Positions 18,333-27,154 of a stretch of DNA of 64,000 bases are shown here, in pieces (positions within the stretch are counted from its first letter, which is position 1; the number at the start of each line of letters is the position of its first letter). The stretch is from NCBI GenBank assembly GCA_964460465.1, contig CAYWSB010000011.1:1-64000 (forward strand), given 5' to 3'. Source of the DNA: SLRI01 sp964460465 (GTDB taxonomy: Bacteria; Pseudomonadota; Alphaproteobacteria; Geminicoccales; Geminicoccaceae). A program made the position numbers and the translations under genes. Below the pieces are notes generated by a model that saw only the letters and a list, made by a program, of their open reading frames with translations, ran no database searches and was not told where the DNA came from.

Positions 18333-19396
18333 GGTGACGGGGACCAGCGGCGGATGGGGCCGAGCAGGCGCCGCACCGTCGCAGCCCGGGCCGCGGGCAC
18401 GAAGCGCAGGGTGATCAGCGCGCGCGCGGCGGCCTGCGGCAGCAGCGCCACGGCGATGGCCCATAGGGCACGCAGCAGGCGGTGGTGCGGGCGCTGCGGC
18501 TGGCGCCAGCCGGCGGCGACCGTCGCCCCGGCGGCACGCAGGACCGCGCCATGGTCCCTGAGCGTCGCGGCCCGGAGCTTGGCCACCACCAGGGCGTGCT
18601 CGCGGTAGGAGAGGAGTCGGCCGAGCACGGTGCGGCCGGCGAAGGGGACACCCAGCCGATGGCAGTGCCGCTGGAGGATGGCGATCCTGGCCTCGTCGGC
18701 GGCGAGGTGCCCGGCGAAGCGCTCGGCGTCCATCGCCCCGCCGGCATAGGCATTGGCGCCGTGCAGCCGGTAGTCGCCGAGGACGGCCGCGCTCGTGTGG
18801 ACCTCGCCGTAGAGCGGGGCCAGGGTGTTGAGCACCGAATCGACAAAGGCATGCGCGTCGAACGGCCAGATCGCCTCGAGGAACGTCCGGGCCCAGGCGT
18901 TGCCGCTGGTGGGCGGGCAGGGATAGTAGCCGGTTCGCAGCAGCTCGGCCCGGATGGTGGCTGGGGCGAGGTCGCGGGCGTATTTCGGGAAGAGGTGACC
19001 AAGGCCCATCGAGGCCTCGTCGATGACCCGGAGCCGGAACTGGCGCTTGGCGGCACGCGTCGGCCAGTCGGCGGCGGCGATGGCGGCGGCGTCGGGTGCC
19101 AGGCGGTCGTCGGCGTCGAGGAAGACGACGATGGGATGGCGCGAGCGGCGGAAGCCCTCGGCACAGGCCCGGGTCTGGCCGGCATTGGCCTGCAGGACCG
19201 CGGTGATCCGGCCGGCGTAGCGCTCGATCACCCGGCGCGAGTCGTCGGTCGAGCCGTCGTCGACGACGATCACCTCGACCAGCGGATGGGTCTGCGCCAG
19301 GGCGCTCTCGATCGCCTCGCCCAGAAAGCGGTCGTAGTTGTGGCTCGGGATGACGATGCTGACACCCGGCGCTTGGCTCACGTCTTGCTGGTCCAT
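18329..19396 (-). CDS. Family 2 glycosyltransferase (cluster A, third of a GT series)
   Basis: A GT-A fold enzyme of 355 residues with GVSIVIPSHNYDRFLGEAI, the nucleotide-binding IVVDDGSTDDS and the metal-binding VVFLDADDRLAP. It closely resembles the next gene upstream in architecture, including shared stretches such as PATIRAELLRTG, PPTSGNAW and LYGEVHT, so the two look like tandem paralogues that have diverged in acceptor or donor. ATG 19396 falls within the 3' end of that gene (19-bp overlap). The sugar transferred cannot be predicted. Confidence 0.88.
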   Translation of the reverse strand: MDQQDVSQAPGVSIVIPSHNYDRFLGEAIESALAQTHPLVEVIVVDDGSTDDSRRVIERYAGRITAVLQANAGQTRACAEGFRRSRHPIVVFLDADDRLAPDAAAIAAADWPTRAAKRQFRLRVIDEASMGLGHLFPKYARDLAPATIRAELLRTGYYPCPPTSGNAWARTFLEAIWPFDAHAFVDSVLNTLAPLYGEVHTSAAVLGDYRLHGANAYAGGAMDAERFAGHLAADEARIAILQRHCHRLGVPFAGRTVLGRLLSYREHALVVAKLRAATLRDHGAVLRAAGATVAAGWRQPQRPHHRLLRALWAIAVALLPQAAARALITLRFVPAARAATVRRLLGPIRRWSPSP

Positions 19397-20547
19397 GCCG
19401 TCGTCGGGTCGCCGGCCACGGGACCGGCGATGCGCGAGGTGGCGGCCCGGCCGCGGCCCGCCGCTCGCGGCGCGCGATGGCGCGTGAAGAGGGTGATCAG
19501 GCGCTCGGCCAGGCGCGGCCGTGCCGCCGGAACGAACCGCATGGCGATGAGCCGACGCGCCGCTGCCGCCGGTGCCAGCGTCACACCGAGCGACCAGGCG
19601 GCGCGCAGCAGCTTGTGCCAAGGGCCGTGCGGATGGGCCAGGGCTGCCGCCATCGATCGCCAGCCCTCGGCCAGCAAGCCGAAGGTGTGGCCGCGCGCCC
19701 CGGCCTCGAGCTTGCGCCGGGCGAGCTCGATCTCACGGTAGTGGAGCGACCGCTCCAGCACCATCGGCCCGGCGAAGGCGATGCCGAGGCGCCGGCAATG
19801 GTCGGCGAGGACCTCCACCCGCAGCCGCTCGCTCGCCGCGTAGAAGGCGAACCGATCCGCGGCGAGCATGTTCTGGGCCCAGGTGTTCGCCCCGTGCACC
19901 CGGTAGCGGACAAGGGGCCGATGCAGCGTCCGCACCTCGCCGTAGAGCGGGGCGGTGGTGGTGAGCAGGCTGTCGGCATAGAGGGGCCGGCCAGCATAGT
20001 CGTGACCGCGAGGCGGCCGGCTCGCCTGGACGAGCCGGCGGCTGAAGGCGTTGCCGCTGGTGGGCGAGGACGGATAGGTGCCGGTGCGGAGCAGCTCGGC
20101 CCGGATCGTCGCCGGGTCGAGCGACGCCGGGAACTTCGGCCAGATGTGGCCGATGCCGCGCCCCCGGGCGTCGATCGTCTCCATCTGGAATTGCAGCCGT
20201 GCCGTGCCCGGGCGCCAGTTGGCGACGATGGTGGCGGCGGCCTCGGGGAGGAGCACGTCGTCGGAATCGAGGAACACGACGATGTCGTGCCGGGCCGCGT
20301 CGAAGCCGCGCAGGCAGGCCGCGAGATGGCCGGCATTGTCCTGGAAGATGGCCGTGATCCGCTCGCCGAAGGCCTCGATGACAGCGCGCGAGCCGTCGGT
20401 CGAGCCGTCGTCGACGACGATCACCTCGATCGGGTCCCAGGTCTGGGCGAGCGCGCTGGCGATCGCCTCGCCGACGAAGGGCTCGTAGTCGTAGCTGGTG
20501 ACGACGATGCTGACACCCGGACGCTGGCTCGCCGGCTCGCCGGTCAT
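19378..20547 (-). CDS. Family 2 glycosyltransferase (cluster A, tandem paralogue)
   Basis: A protein of 389 residues with GVSIVVTSYDYEPFVGEAI, VIVVDDGSTDGS and IVVFLDSDDVLLPE, the GT2 donor-site motifs. It shares block-by-block similarity with the following gene across its full length apart from an Arg/Ala-rich C-terminal tail of about 40 residues, which overlaps that gene's start. ATG 20547 overlaps the preceding GT4 stop (ATGA). It probably adds one residue of the repeat unit at the cytoplasmic face. Confidence 0.88.
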   Translation of the reverse strand: MTGEPASQRPGVSIVVTSYDYEPFVGEAIASALAQTWDPIEVIVVDDGSTDGSRAVIEAFGERITAIFQDNAGHLAACLRGFDAARHDIVVFLDSDDVLLPEAAATIVANWRPGTARLQFQMETIDARGRGIGHIWPKFPASLDPATIRAELLRTGTYPSSPTSGNAFSRRLVQASRPPRGHDYAGRPLYADSLLTTTAPLYGEVRTLHRPLVRYRVHGANTWAQNMLAADRFAFYAASERLRVEVLADHCRRLGIAFAGPMVLERSLHYREIELARRKLEAGARGHTFGLLAEGWRSMAAALAHPHGPWHKLLRAAWSLGVTLAPAAAARRLIAMRFVPAARPRLAERLITLFTRHRAPRAAGRGRAATSRIAGPVAGDPTTAWTSKT

Positions 20548-21722
20548 GGGTGGGTCTCCTTCATGGCGCCACGACGCGTCGCAGGCGCGACGCGCCGGCG
20601 GGCGGCGGCATAGACCGCCAGCGTCTGATGCCCGATCGCCTGCCAGCCGGGGATCCGATCGCGCAGCCTGCACATGTCGCTACGCATCGCCATCAGGCAT
20701 GCGGGGTCGTCGACGAGCCGGCGCAGCGCCGCGGCCAGGGCGGCCGGGTCGCCCGGCGGCACGAGCAGGCCTTGGCGGCCATCGGCGAGCAGCTCCGCGA
20801 ACGCGCCGATCCTCGAGGCGACCACCGGGACACCGGCGGCAACGGCCTGCATCAACACACCGCTGGCCTCGATCTGCCGGTAGGGGAAGAGCATGGCGTC
20901 ACAGCCGGCGACGAGGTCGGCCATGGCCGCGTCGGCGACGTAGCCGGGCTCGAGCCGGAGGCACGCACCGAGGCCGAGGGCAGCCGCCCGGGACTCGAGC
21001 GGCTTCATGTCGAGATGCGGCTGGCCCACGACCCGGACCCGAAAGTGCTCGCGCTCGGCCGGGGCGAGGCGGCCGAGCGCCTCGATCAGGACGTCGACGC
21101 CCTTGTAGGGCTTGAGCTTGCCGAGCTGCAGCAGGCGGAGCTGCGGTGCCGGTGGCGGGGCGGCATCGCGTCGGCTGCCGAGCAGGCCGTGCGGCACCAC
21201 GAACAGCCGGTCGGCCGCCACGCCCTGGCGCAGGAGCCGGCGGCGGCCCGCCTCGGTGTGGCAGATCACGGCATCCACTCCGCGCACCAGCCGGCCGACG
21301 CCGGCGGCCATCAGCCAGGGCTCGGCCCCGTTGTAGGGGGTGGTGTCGTGGACGGTCATGACGACCGGGGCGACGCGGCGCAGGGCCGGCAGGGCCAGCT
21401 GGTCGAGGAGCGGCAGCGGTGCCCATTGCAGGTGGATCACGTCGACCTGCAGCCGGCGCAGCACGGCGGGCAGGCGGGCGAGGTCGAGGCCATGCAGGAG
21501 GCCCTTGAGCGGGCGGGCGAGCGGCTTGGGCAGGCGGCGGCCGGGCCGGGTCGCCAGCGGCCGGTAGAAGTGGCCCCGGTGGTCGAGGCCGGCGGCCAGG
21601 GCGAGCGGGCCGCCGGCCTCGCCGACGAGGGTCACGGCGCTGCCCGCCGCGCCGAGACCGCCGGCCAGCGCGGCATCGTAGGGCGGGGTGAACTCGCTCG
21701 GATCGATCAGGGCGATGCGCAT
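20544..21722 (-). CDS. Family 4 glycosyltransferase (cluster A)
   Basis: A GT-B fold enzyme of 392 residues. The N-terminal domain contains VIHLQWAPLPLLD and VMTVHDTTPYNG; the C-terminal domain has LGKLKPYKGVDVLIEAL and the donor-binding region FPYRQIEASGVLMQAVAAGVP, where a Glu and the following small residues match the EX7E area of GT4 retaining enzymes. It is translationally coupled to the downstream GT2 (ATGA) and separated by 4 bp from the upstream GT2. It is expected to use a nucleotide sugar donor; the sugar is unknown. Confidence 0.88.
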   Translation of the reverse strand: MRIALIDPSEFTPPYDAALAGGLGAAGSAVTLVGEAGGPLALAAGLDHRGHFYRPLATRPGRRLPKPLARPLKGLLHGLDLARLPAVLRRLQVDVIHLQWAPLPLLDQLALPALRRVAPVVMTVHDTTPYNGAEPWLMAAGVGRLVRGVDAVICHTEAGRRRLLRQGVAADRLFVVPHGLLGSRRDAAPPPAPQLRLLQLGKLKPYKGVDVLIEALGRLAPAEREHFRVRVVGQPHLDMKPLESRAAALGLGACLRLEPGYVADAAMADLVAGCDAMLFPYRQIEASGVLMQAVAAGVPVVASRIGAFAELLADGRQGLLVPPGDPAALAAALRRLVDDPACLMAMRSDMCRLRDRIPGWQAIGHQTLAVYAAARRRVAPATRRGAMKETHP

Positions 21723-21726
21723 CGGC

Positions 21727-22896
21727 TCAGCCCGGCGCCCGCTCGGGCCGTGCGGAGGCGGCGACGCTCCAGGTCACGGCGCGGGCCCCGCGCATCGCCC
21801 GGAAGGCGCCGATGGCATTGCCGGCGAAGGCCAGCAGCATGTTCCAGGCCTGCTCGGCCGGGCCGAAGCCGCGGCGCAACGCCAGCCAGAAGCCGAGGCT
21901 GCCGAGGCCGGCCAGGGCGATGGTCGGGACCAGGCCGAGCAGCAGCAGCGCCGCCAGGGCCAGCAGGCCGGCGCCGGCCGCCATGAACCAGCCGCCGATC
22001 CAGCGCATGAGCCGGTACATGACGTACTTGTAGCGGTGCCACGGATCGAGGGTCTTGAGCCTGGGCCAGAGCGTGGCGTGGACGGCCATGCACTCGCAGG
22101 CAATGCGGATCTTGCGCCGGAACTCGTCGGATGCTGCCGTGGTGTGCCACTCGAAGGCCCTGAGATCAGGAGCGCGCACGACGCGGGCGCCCGCGAGGAG
22201 GACGGCGAGCGGCAGATAGAGGTCGTCGAAAAGGCCGCTGGGCACGGGCTGGTGCAGCCGTCGGCGGATGGCGAAGAGCGAGCCGTCGCCGCCGATGGCC
22301 GAGCCGGTGTCGGTCTCGAGGCCGCGGGTCCACTCGTTGAGCCGCCAGTAGGCCGAGCCCACGGCGGCGGTCGCCCCGGCGTCGCCGTTGACGTAGGTCA
22401 GATGGCTGCAGACGCAGCCGATCGTCGGGTCGGCGAACCAGCGGCGCAGCACGTCGACGGCATCCGGAGCGATCTCGACATTGGCGTCGGTGAACAGGAC
22501 GACCGAGGCGTCGGTCATGCCGACGAGCGTGTTCATCCCGTGGGTCTTGCCGCGCCGCTCCGGCGAGACGACCAGCCTGATGCGGTCGCGGAACGGCGCG
22601 AGCAGCTCGGCCGTGCGGTCGGTGGCGGCGTCGACATAGACGAGGATCTCGAGCTCGCCGGCGGCGGCCCGGAGCCGCAGCAGGTCCGCCATCTTGGCCA
22701 GGATGGTCCGCTCCTCGTTGTAGGCGCAGAGGCAGATCGCGAAGGTCTCGGCCGGCGCCAGGGGGTCGGGCCGCGGCACGGGCGGGGCGGGCCGCAGGCG
22801 GCGGGCGACGAGCAGGCTCGCCTGGTAGGGGCCGAACGGGTAGACGCCGAGGAGGAGGCAGACGAGACCCACGGCGATGCAGAGGGCGGTGAGCAT
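21727..22896 (-). CDS. Membrane-anchored family 2 glycosyltransferase (cluster A)
   Basis: A protein of 389 residues with an N-terminal hydrophobic helix (1-32), a GT2 core carrying FAICLCAYNEERTILAKM, VVLFTDANVEIAPDA and the ExDxxL-like segment around GLFDDLYLPLAV, then two or three C-terminal transmembrane helices. This layout is typical of processive or lipid-linked-substrate GT2 enzymes in exopolysaccharide loci. It lies 15 bp after the priming sugar transferase gene and may add the second sugar of the repeat unit; that order is inferred. Confidence 0.87.
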   Translation of the reverse strand: MLTALCIAVGLVCLLLGVYPFGPYQASLLVARRLRPAPPVPRPDPLAPAETFAICLCAYNEERTILAKMADLLRLRAAAGELEILVYVDAATDRTAELLAPFRDRIRLVVSPERRGKTHGMNTLVGMTDASVVLFTDANVEIAPDAVDVLRRWFADPTIGCVCSHLTYVNGDAGATAAVGSAYWRLNEWTRGLETDTGSAIGGDGSLFAIRRRLHQPVPSGLFDDLYLPLAVLLAGARVVRAPDLRAFEWHTTAASDEFRRKIRIACECMAVHATLWPRLKTLDPWHRYKYVMYRLMRWIGGWFMAAGAGLLALAALLLLGLVPTIALAGLGSLGFWLALRRGFGPAEQAWNMLLAFAGNAIGAFRAMRGARAVTWSVAASARPERAPG

Positions 22897-22911
22897 GGCG
22901 ATCCCTCCGGG

Positions 22912-24330
22912 TCAGCAGGCGTTCTCGCCCTTGAGCGTGGCGAGCGGGGTGCGCAGCAGGATGAGCAGGTCCAGCCAGAGCGACCAGCGGCGGATGTAGT
23001 CGAGGTCGTAGTCGACCCGGCGGCGCAGGTCGTCGGCGGTCTCGGTGTTGCCGCGTAGGCCGTTGACCTGGGCCCAGCCGGTGATGCCGGGGCGCACCCG
23101 GTAGCGGCGCTGGAAGCGCTCCACCACCTCCTCGTAGGGCCGGCCGCCGGCCTTGGCGTTCGAGGGATGCGGCCGCGGGCCGACCAGCGACATCTCGCCC
23201 TTGAGCACGTTGAGCAGCTGCGGCAGCTCGTCGATCGAGCTGCGGCGAAGGAAGGCGCCGACGCGGGTGACCCGGGGATCGCCCCTGGTCACCAGCCGGT
23301 CGGCGAGCGGATCCGCCATGTCGTGGCGCAGGGTGCGGAACTTGAGCGCGTCGAAGCTCCGGTTGTTGTAGCCGCGGCGCAGCTGGCGGAAGAGGACCGG
23401 GCCCGGGCTGTCGAGCTTGACCGCGAGCGCCGTGACGAGCAGCAGCGGGGCGAGAAAGACCAGCATCGTCGCAGCGACGACGATGTCGGCCAGGCGCTTG
23501 ACGGTGCAGGCGGTCGGCCCGAGCGGCGCCTCGTGGATCCGGCTGGTGGCGAAGTCGGCCCGGCCGCCGCCGACCGGCACGGCGATGCCGACCGCGACCG
23601 GGACGACCTCGAGGGCCAGGAGCAGCCGGTCGAGCCGCGCCGGGCTCGTGCCGTCGGCTGGCGCCGCCACCACGATCTCGTCGGCCCAGCGCACCGCCTC
23701 GACCGCGGCCTCGGCTGCCGCCCCGCTGTCCGGCCGGGCGCGCACCAGCTCGAGGGCGCAGGCGCAGCCGCGCTCGGCGGCGAGCTGGGCACGCAGCCGG
23801 TCGGCCGCCATGGGCACGTGAGGTGGCAGGAGATCGAGCACGGCGATTCGCCGGCGGAGGCCGCCCCGCCGCTCCGCCCGCTGGATCCAGACGGCCACGC
23901 CGAGGCGCAGGCTGGCCTGCGCCAGGGCGAGAACGGCGACGGCCAGGAGCACGCTCCAGGCGGCGAGCAGATGATCGGCGGCGAAGGCCGCGATGATCGT
24001 CATGCCGGCTGTGACGGCGAGCGTCGCGAGGCCCAGCAGCGGCGGCAGGCCGCGCTCCGGCTGGCGCAGCCGGTCGAAGGCGTAGCCGCGCATCGGCTGG
24101 CCGAGCAGGCTCGCGGCGAGGCCGAAAAGCCCGGCCAGCGAAACTTCAAGCGCGCCGATGCCGAGACCCTCGCGGCCGAGCCCGAGCAGGATGGCGGCAA
24201 CCACCAGGCCGGCCTCGAGGAGACCCACGCCGAGGCCGAGCAGCGGTGCGGTGGCGGCGAGCGACAGCTCGCCGGACAGCCCGGGCCGGCGCTCGTCGAC
24301 GAGGCTGTGATCATTCACCGAGTGGAGCAT
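22912..24330 (-). CDS. Exopolysaccharide polyprenyl glycosylphosphotransferase (priming enzyme)
   Basis: A WcaJ/ExoY-type enzyme of 472 residues that starts repeat-unit synthesis by moving a sugar-1-phosphate onto undecaprenyl phosphate. The N-terminal half has four to five transmembrane helices and a CoA-binding-like domain; the C-terminal catalytic part begins at KRLADIVVAATMLVFLAP and holds DSPGPVLFRQLRRG, FDALKFRTL, RRSSIDELPQLLNVLKGEMS and GPRPHP, then PGITGWAQVNG. All the usual catalytic blocks are present. The sugar (glucose or galactose in known relatives) is not determined. Confidence 0.93.
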   Translation of the reverse strand: MLHSVNDHSLVDERRPGLSGELSLAATAPLLGLGVGLLEAGLVVAAILLGLGREGLGIGALEVSLAGLFGLAASLLGQPMRGYAFDRLRQPERGLPPLLGLATLAVTAGMTIIAAFAADHLLAAWSVLLAVAVLALAQASLRLGVAVWIQRAERRGGLRRRIAVLDLLPPHVPMAADRLRAQLAAERGCACALELVRARPDSGAAAEAAVEAVRWADEIVVAAPADGTSPARLDRLLLALEVVPVAVGIAVPVGGGRADFATSRIHEAPLGPTACTVKRLADIVVAATMLVFLAPLLLVTALAVKLDSPGPVLFRQLRRGYNNRSFDALKFRTLRHDMADPLADRLVTRGDPRVTRVGAFLRRSSIDELPQLLNVLKGEMSLVGPRPHPSNAKAGGRPYEEVVERFQRRYRVRPGITGWAQVNGLRGNTETADDLRRRVDYDLDYIRRWSLWLDLLILLRTPLATLKGENAC

Positions 24331-24342
24331 GCGGCGGGTCTT

Positions 24343-25719
24343 CTAGGCTCGGGTTGAGCGAGGCGGGGCGACGTCCCGATGCTGCGGGGCGCTGGTCTCG
24401 GGCGAACGCGGGGCGGGGCCGCGGGTGGCCCGGGGGGCGTCGACCAGGCGCGGCCAGCCGACCAGCGCGAGGATCAGGAACTGGACGAAGAAGGCGAGCA
24501 GGAAGCCGCCCAGGAAGACGACCTGGAAGAGCAGGGCCGCGGCCAGGAGCCGGTCCGGCGTGCCGGCGAAGAGGCAGTAGCCATAGAACACGGCGAAGGG
24601 CAGGCCGCCGATCAGGCCGTACTCGACCACGAGCTTGAGCCAGGAGGAATCCTGCACCGCGTAGTCGAAATGCCAGACGGTGGCGGCCATGCCGCCGGGG
24701 CCGACGCCGCCGAGCAGGAGGTCGGGGCGGTGGCCGAAGACGTCGGCTGCGGCCCACCAGGGACCGAAGAAGCGCATCGAGCCGCTCGAGAGCGGGTGGG
24801 TGAACTCGCTTAGCCGGTCGAGGAAGAAGCTGATCGGGAAGGTGTCGGCGAGCGGCCAGACGACCGCCAGGGCGAGGACCGGCAAGGCCAGGAGCCAGCG
24901 GCCGTGGCCGCGTCCGATCAGGACCAGGGGCAGGAAGACGGCGAGCAGCACGAGGCCGGTGCCGGAGAACGCAACGAGGAGCCCGAGCCCGAGCAGGCCC
25001 AGCGCCCAGGGCCGGTCGAAATGGCGGAGCTCGACCAGGACCGCTACAGCGAGCAGTTGCGACAGCAGCGACGGCTCCAGCAGCCAGAGGCCGGTCGACT
25101 TCACCAGCCCGCCGCCGAGCTCGATCACGCGGTTGAAGTCGGGGATGAAGAAGGCGGCCGGCAGCAGCCGGTCGAACGGGAACATCCAGGCCTGGGCACC
25201 CACGAGCTGCAGGGCGAACTGGCCCAGGCCCGAGGCGGCGACGACCAGCGCCAGGGCCTGGAAGAGCCCGAGCAGACGGCGATAGGCGGCAGCGCGCATC
25301 GGTGCGACCAGGACGAAGGGCAGGTAGAGCAGGCCCAGCATGGCCAGGGAGAAGGCGGAGAACGCGCCGTCGCCCAGGGCCAGAGTGGCCAGCAGGCCGG
25401 CCGCCGAGACGCAGAAGAGGGCGAAACGGGCGGGCTCGACGACGAGGCGGCCGGTGGCGAGGGCCCAGGCGGTCGCCAGGAGGGCCAGGACGAAGCCGAC
25501 CCCGAGCAGGCTGCCCAGTGCCGGGACGGCGAAACGCTGCAGCAGGGTGACGGACACGAGCACGACCGCGAACGGCAGGAGCCCGGGCGTCGCGGACGCG
25601 GTGGCTGCCGTCCATGCCGGGCCGAACGCCGGGGCTTGACGGCTGCCGCTCCGGCCCGGCGCGGCGGCGGCGTGACCGGCGCCGGTCGCGACAGCCTGCG
25701 CGGCGCCCGACCGGCCCAT
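24343..25719 (-). CDS. O-antigen polymerase/ligase-like membrane protein (cluster A)
   Basis: A protein of 458 residues with 10-12 hydrophobic helices and a large loop between residues 290 and 350 containing LLGGVGPGGMAATVWHFDY and DSSWLKLVVEYGLIGGLP, a layout found in Wzy polymerases and O-antigen ligases. A proline-rich C-terminal tail is cytoplasmic. Its ATG (25719) overlaps the upstream epimerase stop by one base. In this operon the most likely role is Wzy-type polymerisation of repeat units in the periplasm. Sequence conservation in the family is low, so this rests on topology and context. Confidence 0.8.
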   Translation of the reverse strand: MGRSGAAQAVATGAGHAAAAPGRSGSRQAPAFGPAWTAATASATPGLLPFAVVLVSVTLLQRFAVPALGSLLGVGFVLALLATAWALATGRLVVEPARFALFCVSAAGLLATLALGDGAFSAFSLAMLGLLYLPFVLVAPMRAAAYRRLLGLFQALALVVAASGLGQFALQLVGAQAWMFPFDRLLPAAFFIPDFNRVIELGGGLVKSTGLWLLEPSLLSQLLAVAVLVELRHFDRPWALGLLGLGLLVAFSGTGLVLLAVFLPLVLIGRGHGRWLLALPVLALAVVWPLADTFPISFFLDRLSEFTHPLSSGSMRFFGPWWAAADVFGHRPDLLLGGVGPGGMAATVWHFDYAVQDSSWLKLVVEYGLIGGLPFAVFYGYCLFAGTPDRLLAAALLFQVVFLGGFLLAFFVQFLILALVGWPRLVDAPRATRGPAPRSPETSAPQHRDVAPPRSTRA

Positions 25720-26639
25720 CAGGCCACCAGCGAGCGGTCGGCGGTGAGTGCCGCATAGGCGCCGATCAGCTGGCCGAGCCCGGCCTCGATGTCGATCGTC
25801 GCCTGCCAGCCGAGCAGGGCGAGGGCACGGGCCGGGTCGCCCCAGAAGCGGGCGACGGTGCCGCCGACGGCCGGCTCCTCGACGATTCGCGCCCGACCGC
25901 CGCCGAGCTGGCAGGCGAGCCGGGCCAGGGTCCCGAGCCGGGTCGGTCGGCCGGTCGCGAACTGCACCGGTGGCAGGTCGTGCTCGCCGGCGAGGAGCGC
26001 GGCGACCAGCCGGCCCACGCCCCGGGCGACGTCGTCGACATGGGTGAAGTCGAAGGCATTGGCGGCGCCGCGGACATGCAATACGCCGCCGCCGGCGGCG
26101 GCCCGGGCGAAGGCGGGCACGACGCGGTCGGGATGATCGTCGACGCTGCCGTAGACATTGGCGAAGCGGGCGATCTGGGTCACCTGGCCGGCGGCACGGG
26201 CAGCCATCGCCAGGCGCTCAGCGGCCGCCTTCGAGCGGCCGTAGAGGTTGATCGGAGCGGCGGGAGCGGTCTCGGGCACCGGCAGCGCGGCCGGCTCGCC
26301 ATAGACCTCGCGGCTGCTGGCGAGCAGCAGCCAGGGCCGCTGCGGCAACTGGCGCGCGGCGAGGAGCACCTCGCGGACGCTGGCGACGTTGACGGCCCGG
26401 CAGCGCGCCGGGTCGGACCGGCTGGCGCCGACCCGGGCGACGGCCGCGAAATGGAGGATGCCGGCGCAGTCGCGGGCCCGGGCCGCGACGGCGCCGGGCT
26501 GGCAGACGTCGCCGTGCTCCGGGTGGCCGATCGGCCAGGCGATGTCGAGGCCGGCGACGTCATGGCCGCGCGACGCGAGGTGTCGCCTTACCGCACCGCC
26601 GATCAGCCCGGCCGAGCCGGTGAGCAGCAGCCGCGCCAT
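25719..26639 (-). CDS. NAD-dependent epimerase/dehydratase (extended SDR), first gene of cluster A
   Basis: A Rossmann-fold nucleotide-sugar enzyme of 306 residues. The cofactor motif is LLTGSAGLIGGAVRRHL (GxxGxxG), followed by LHFAAVARVG, the catalytic Tyr/Lys in INLYGRSKAAAE (YxxxK) and RFANVYGSVDDHPDRVVPAF. It likely interconverts UDP- or other NDP-sugars for the cluster A repeat unit. ATG 26639 is the first start after a 515-bp gene-poor, partly AT-rich upstream region that probably holds the operon promoter. Confidence 0.87.
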   Translation of the reverse strand: MARLLLTGSAGLIGGAVRRHLASRGHDVAGLDIAWPIGHPEHGDVCQPGAVAARARDCAGILHFAAVARVGASRSDPARCRAVNVASVREVLLAARQLPQRPWLLLASSREVYGEPAALPVPETAPAAPINLYGRSKAAAERLAMAARAAGQVTQIARFANVYGSVDDHPDRVVPAFARAAAGGGVLHVRGAANAFDFTHVDDVARGVGRLVAALLAGEHDLPPVQFATGRPTRLGTLARLACQLGGGRARIVEEPAVGGTVARFWGDPARALALLGWQATIDIEAGLGQLIGAYAALTADRSLVA

Positions 26640-27154
26640 CAGGTCAGCCGGGCACGACGGCGCCGGCCACGAGGGCGCGCGCCACCGCCACAGCACCGTG
26701 ACCCGCGATGTCGTCGCGCCGCGGACGGGTGCGGCGAGCGGCGCCGCGCCGACGGGGATCCTCCATGCCGGGATGACGCCTCCGCATCCTCGTTGCTCTC
26801 CACTGGCGCGCCACGCGGCCGTGGCCCGGGATCACTGGCGTGCGGAATGGGCCCGCTCAGCGTGCCGAGGACCGATCGGCCCGGCTCGCGAGATACGGCA
26901 GCGCCGTCAGAACAGCCATGGTAATTTCGCCGTCCTTGTACGCCGGCGCGGCAACATTTCATCAACACTTAAATATTAATAATGTAAATATTTCCGACAG
27001 TCTTCAGAACAACTGGCTTTCCCGCGCCCTCAAGGCATATCATGAGGCATCAATATTGAGCGATGAGGCTTGCCGAAGGCGGGCAAGCCATGATTGATGG
27101 GGGTTTTTGCAACCGAGCCCGACACGCTCGCCGGGTGCGACATTTTCGAGCGGG
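26640..27154 (-). promoter_or_regulatory. Long, partly AT-rich upstream region of polysaccharide cluster A
   Basis: No convincing gene in 515 bp. Bases 26950-27060 are strikingly AT-rich against the GC-rich background and contain an inverted repeat, AAATATT (26971-26977) and AATATTT (26987-26993), with a 9-nt spacer. Such AT-rich tracts upstream of exopolysaccharide operons in alphaproteobacteria are often bound by MucR/Ros or H-NS-like regulators; that link is inference. Several promoter arrangements are possible and none is decisive. Confidence 0.5.
27067..27089 (-). terminator. Hairpin downstream of the M48 protease gene
   Basis: A perfect 8-bp stem (GGCTTGCC with GGCAAGCC) and a 7-nt loop, 66 bp past the protease stop on the minus strand. 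No U-run follows on that strand, so termination is only possible, not shown. Confidence 0.35.

Noticed and set aside
27001..27040. Possible sigma-54 promoter for cluster A
   Set aside because: GG-N10-GC spacing can be found, but the -12 element lacks TTGC and the match is no better than expected in GC-rich DNA.
26840..27097. Plus-strand open frame of 85 codons in the AT-rich region upstream of cluster A
   Set aside because: No ribosome site, no family resemblance, and its position in a likely promoter region argue against coding.
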